Shown piece after piece: positions 61,837 through 64,000 of a DNA stretch of 64,000 nt. Within the stretch, counting starts at the first letter, position 1, and every line of letters begins with the position of its first letter. A model generated the notes under the pieces. That model was not told the DNA's origin. It did not search any database and saw only the letters and a program-made list of their open reading frames with translations. This DNA is from Acetobacter oeni. Lineage in GTDB: Bacteria; Pseudomonadota; Alphaproteobacteria; Acetobacterales; Acetobacteraceae. The stretch spans positions 62,001 through 126,000 of the forward strand of contig NZ_WOTA01000006.1 of NCBI RefSeq assembly GCF_011516825.1. Reading direction: 5' to 3'. A program made the position numbers and the translations under genes.

Positions 61837-62769
61837 TTATGCGGAGAGGCAGGCCAGCATGACCTGTACACGCGGATCGGTCTGGTCCGGGGTGAGGTAA
61901 TTTCCGTTGTTGGCGAGCCATTTGTCGTCACACCAGACGGTTGTGGCCAGGACACGGGAATCCGCGGTCAGGTCCGTTAGCATGGCTTTGAGGGCGGCGA
62001 CGGAGACAGCGTCGGACGGGCCGCCGGTTTCACCGAGGATGATGCCGGAGTAGCAATCGGGCAGGGTTGAGGCGAGCAGCCCGGCGAAGCGGTCGACGCC
62101 GACTGTGGTGCTGGTTGAGGCGTCTCCGGCTCCGGAATTGTCCGGGTCCAGGTAGCAATGGACCTCGACGACGCAGGGGCCGACGGAATCCACCACGGCG
62201 GGCACGGGGTTGCTGACGCTGAACTGGCTGGCGGCCTGATAGGCTGTCCAGGGAACGGTGATCACGCCTGTGTAGCCGGTGGCGCGGATTGCGGCGATGG
62301 CTGTGTTCCAGAGCGGCTGATAGGTTGCGTTGTCGTGCTGGGAGGGTTCGTTCATGAGGCCGATGGCGACGCGCCAGGGATCGGCGTCGCCCATCCAGTC
62401 TTTGATGCCGGTGGCGAGGCGGGTCATGTAATCGATATACTGGGCCTGGCCGTCGGTGGTGGTGATGTCGACGGTTGTTCCGCTGGTCTGGATGCTGCCA
62501 AATCCGTGCGGGTCGAAAATGACGAAGCCGTTTGCATCGAGATAGGGCTGTGCGAGGCTGGTGGAGTATCCGAGGTAGGTTGCGTCGAGTGCGGTGCCCT
62601 GACCGCCGGGCTGCATACGATACAGGTTATGGGGGATGCGCGCTGCGAGGCATCCCAGGGAAATCCAGTTTTCCGCGAGGGAGACTGAGGGAACATTGTA
62701 ATCATAATTGGCTCTGGCGGAAAATGTGCTTCCGTCTTCAAGGCCACCGAGGTTAACGCCGATAAGCAT
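61837..62769 (-). CDS. Glycoside hydrolase family 5 (endoglucanase-like)
   Basis: This 310-residue TIM-barrel enzyme cuts beta-glucan or cellulose-type chains by retention. Acid/base Glu141 lies in AIGLMNEP, and nucleophile Glu247 in ILGETG. HCYLDPDNSG carries the conserved His-Tyr before the nucleophile. ARIPHNLYRMQPGG and FVIFDPHG fit the family. The start is MLIGVNLGG with no signal peptide, so secretion would need another route or a fused start missed here. Cellulose-making acetic acid bacteria use such enzymes, but no bcs genes are in the window. Confidence 0.85.
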   Translation of the reverse strand: MLIGVNLGGLEDGSTFSARANYDYNVPSVSLAENWISLGCLAARIPHNLYRMQPGGQGTALDATYLGYSTSLAQPYLDANGFVIFDPHGFGSIQTSGTTVDITTTDGQAQYIDYMTRLATGIKDWMGDADPWRVAIGLMNEPSQHDNATYQPLWNTAIAAIRATGYTGVITVPWTAYQAASQFSVSNPVPAVVDSVGPCVVEVHCYLDPDNSGAGDASTSTTVGVDRFAGLLASTLPDCYSGIILGETGGPSDAVSVAALKAMLTDLTADSRVLATTVWCDDKWLANNGNYLTPDQTDPRVQVMLACLSA

Positions 62770-62982
62770 GAGGTTCTCCTGAGAAACGATCGGCGACGTA
62801 TTTGCGGAAAATACAGATCAGCCGTTCCGGAATTGTCCTGTTTCCGGCAGCGAAGTTGCTGATATCTGGAAAGGACACCCCAAAGGTGGCCGTCTCGCCG
62901 GCCTGTCGATGTAACGAAGTAATACGATTAGTATGCGCATGGGTGCTGGTGAGGCTGTGCGGGCAGTAGGAAAACCGGACAC

Positions 62983-63018
62983 AAAAAAGCCCCTGCCGGG
63001 AGGTGTTCCGGCAGGGGC
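62983..63018 (-). terminator. Rho-independent terminator of the DegP-type gene
   Basis: On the minus strand GCCCCTGCCGG pairs perfectly with CCGGCAGGGGC (11 bp, eight-base loop), followed by TTTTTTGTG. It lies 34 bases after the protease stop, a textbook terminator for that gene. Confidence 0.9.
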
Positions 63019-63051
63019 GCCTGATAGTCTGCTGAAATGTTCAGGCAGTAT

Positions 63052-64000
63052 TCAGTTGTTATCGTCGTCGTCGCCATTATCGGGGGAGGCGCCGCTGTCG
63101 TTGCTGTTATCGCCGCTCAGAGAGACGGCGACAAACAGGGACTGGCCATCACGGAGGACCCGAAGCAGCACGGCCTGGCGGGATTTCAGCGCGGCGGCGA
63201 CGGCGGTGACGGCGGCTTTCGGGTTGTCGATCTGCTGATCGCCTACTGCCTGGATGACGTCACCGGGGCGGATGCCGGCCTGTTCCGCGGGCGAGCCGGG
63301 TTTGACGTCGCTGACGACGACGCCTTTCACGGACTGGTCGAGACCGAGCTGCTGGCGGGCGTCGCTGTTGAGCGGAGCGAGCGAGACGCCGAGTTTCTGG
63401 CCGTTGCTGCCCAGGCTGGCCGGGGCGCCGGGGGCACTGCCGGAGCCTGCCTGATTGGAGATCTTCACGGTGAGGTCGCGTGGTGCGTTACCACGCAGGA
63501 TTGTGAAGGTGGCGTCTGTTCCGGGGATCAGCGAGGCGACTTTGACCGCGAGGTTATGCGGTGTGTCGATGGATTTGCCGTTCAGCTTTGTAATGACGTC
63601 TCCGGCTTTGATACCGGCTTTTTCGGCCGGGCTGTCGGAGGAGACGCTGGCGACGAGGGCGCCTGCGGGCGCTGCGCCGGGGGTGGCGGGTTTGAGGCCC
63701 AGGGCGCTGGCGATGGTGGGCGAGACCACCTGTGCCTGGACGCCGAGATAGCCGCGCGTCACATGTCCGGTGGTCCGGAGCTGGGTGACGACGGTCTGGA
63801 CGATATCGGAGGGGATGGCGAAGCCGATGCCGATCGAGCCGCCGGAGGGTGAGTAGATCGCGGTGTTGACGCCGACGACTTTGCCATCCTGGGTGATGAG
63901 CGGGCCGCCGGAGTTGCCACGGTTGATGGGGGCGTCGACCTGGAAGAAGTTGTCGTAAGGTCCGTCTCCGATATCGCGGCCGAGAGCGGAGACGATGCCG
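63052..64000 (-). CDS. DegP/DegQ-type periplasmic serine protease, 5' end outside window
   Basis: The C-terminal part, about 316 residues, is visible. The catalytic serine sits in [20 protein letters not shown], and then [12 protein letters not shown] ends the protease domain. Two PDZ domains follow: [12 protein letters not shown] with [12 protein letters not shown], and [19 protein letters not shown] with [14 protein letters not shown]. The tail is a poly-Asp/Asn run. Family members are envelope chaperone-proteases. The upstream His and Asp of the triad and the signal peptide lie beyond 64000. A strong terminator ends the gene. Confidence 0.93.
   Translation of the reverse strand, partial: GIVSALGRDIGDGPYDNFFQVDAPINRGNSGGPLITQDGKVVGVNTAIYSPSGGSIGIGFAIPSDIVQTVVTQLRTTGHVTRGYLGVQAQVVSPTIASALGLKPATPGAAPAGALVASVSSDSPAEKAGIKAGDVITKLNGKSIDTPHNLAVKVASLIPGTDATFTILRGNAPRDLTVKISNQAGSGSAPGAPASLGSNGQKLGVSLAPLNSDARQQLGLDQSVKGVVVSDVKPGSPAEQAGIRPGDVIQAVGDQQIDNPKAAVTAVAAALKSRQAVLLRVLRDGQSLFVAVSLSGDNSNDSGASPDNGDDDDNN

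Overview
The window is high-GC chromosomal DNA from an alphaproteobacterium, most likely an acetic acid bacterium (Acetobacteraceae). The basis is composition, a cyanide-insensitive (CIO-type) bd oxidase with a DUF2474 small subunit, oleate hydratase, a GH5 glucanase and decayed interspersed repeats of a kind I associate with this family. I cannot name the genus. I saw no rRNA, tRNA, CRISPR array, prophage or plasmid functions. The only mobile-element trace is a decayed IS5-family transposase.

Layout. 1-77: tail of a CorC/HlyC-like gene. 87-4849: an RpfC-like hybrid histidine kinase co-transcribed with a REC-PAS-GGDEF-EAL regulator. 5040-10167: DUF763 protein, SbcC-like ATPase and SbcD-like phosphoesterase, all on the minus strand. 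10337-14593: sulfotransferase-like protein, amino acid permease and glyA. 14770-17186: two AT-rich glycosyltransferase-type genes and a DUF1275 membrane protein. 17358-19972: cioA-cioB-DUF2474. 20538-25998: a small secreted protein, then a TonB receptor / SsuA-like binding protein / LLM monooxygenase operon that looks like organosulfur scavenging. 26175-29707: LacI regulator, AroE-like dehydrogenase and sugar porter, with an 18-bp perfect palindrome in front of the dehydrogenase. 29865-36330: oleate hydratase, a succinylglutamate desuccinylase-like hydrolase with argE, and two overlapping glycosyltransferases. 36538-40825: an orphan Ser/Thr-rich gene, the IS5 remnant, and a purine permease with adenine deaminase. 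41164-48827: a 999-residue RgpF/HAD-type fusion, a DUF3649-PepSY-DUF3325 iron-type module, a leaderless solute-binding-like protein and a MYG1 protein. 48882-52465: GT2, NodS-like methyltransferase, PIG-L deacetylase and acyl-CoA dehydrogenase-like genes. 52790-59650: an AT-rich glycosyltransferase-like protein with a discoidin-type tail, a secreted amidohydrolase, a truncated SMP-30 gene, pyrD, a HAD hydrolase and a small membrane protein. 60206-64000: an MFS exporter, a leaderless GH5 enzyme and the 3' part of a DegP-type protease.

How genes work together. Many neighbours overlap by four bases (ATGA or GTGA), marking tight translational coupling: 2588-2591, 9058-9061, 32588-32591, 35206-35209, 50646-50649, 51371-51374 and 58322-58325. 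The most interesting unit is 48882-52465: glycosyltransferase, N-deacetylase, NodS-type N-methyltransferase and an acyl-CoA-dehydrogenase-like protein. This repeats the enzyme logic of Nod-factor synthesis in a bacterium with no obvious nodulation context, so an unknown modified amino-sugar product is plausible. Second is the RpfC-like kinase whose partner has GGDEF-EAL output instead of HD-GYP and a five-cysteine patch in its PAS region. Surface and envelope genes are scattered through the window, and several are AT-rich and probably acquired.
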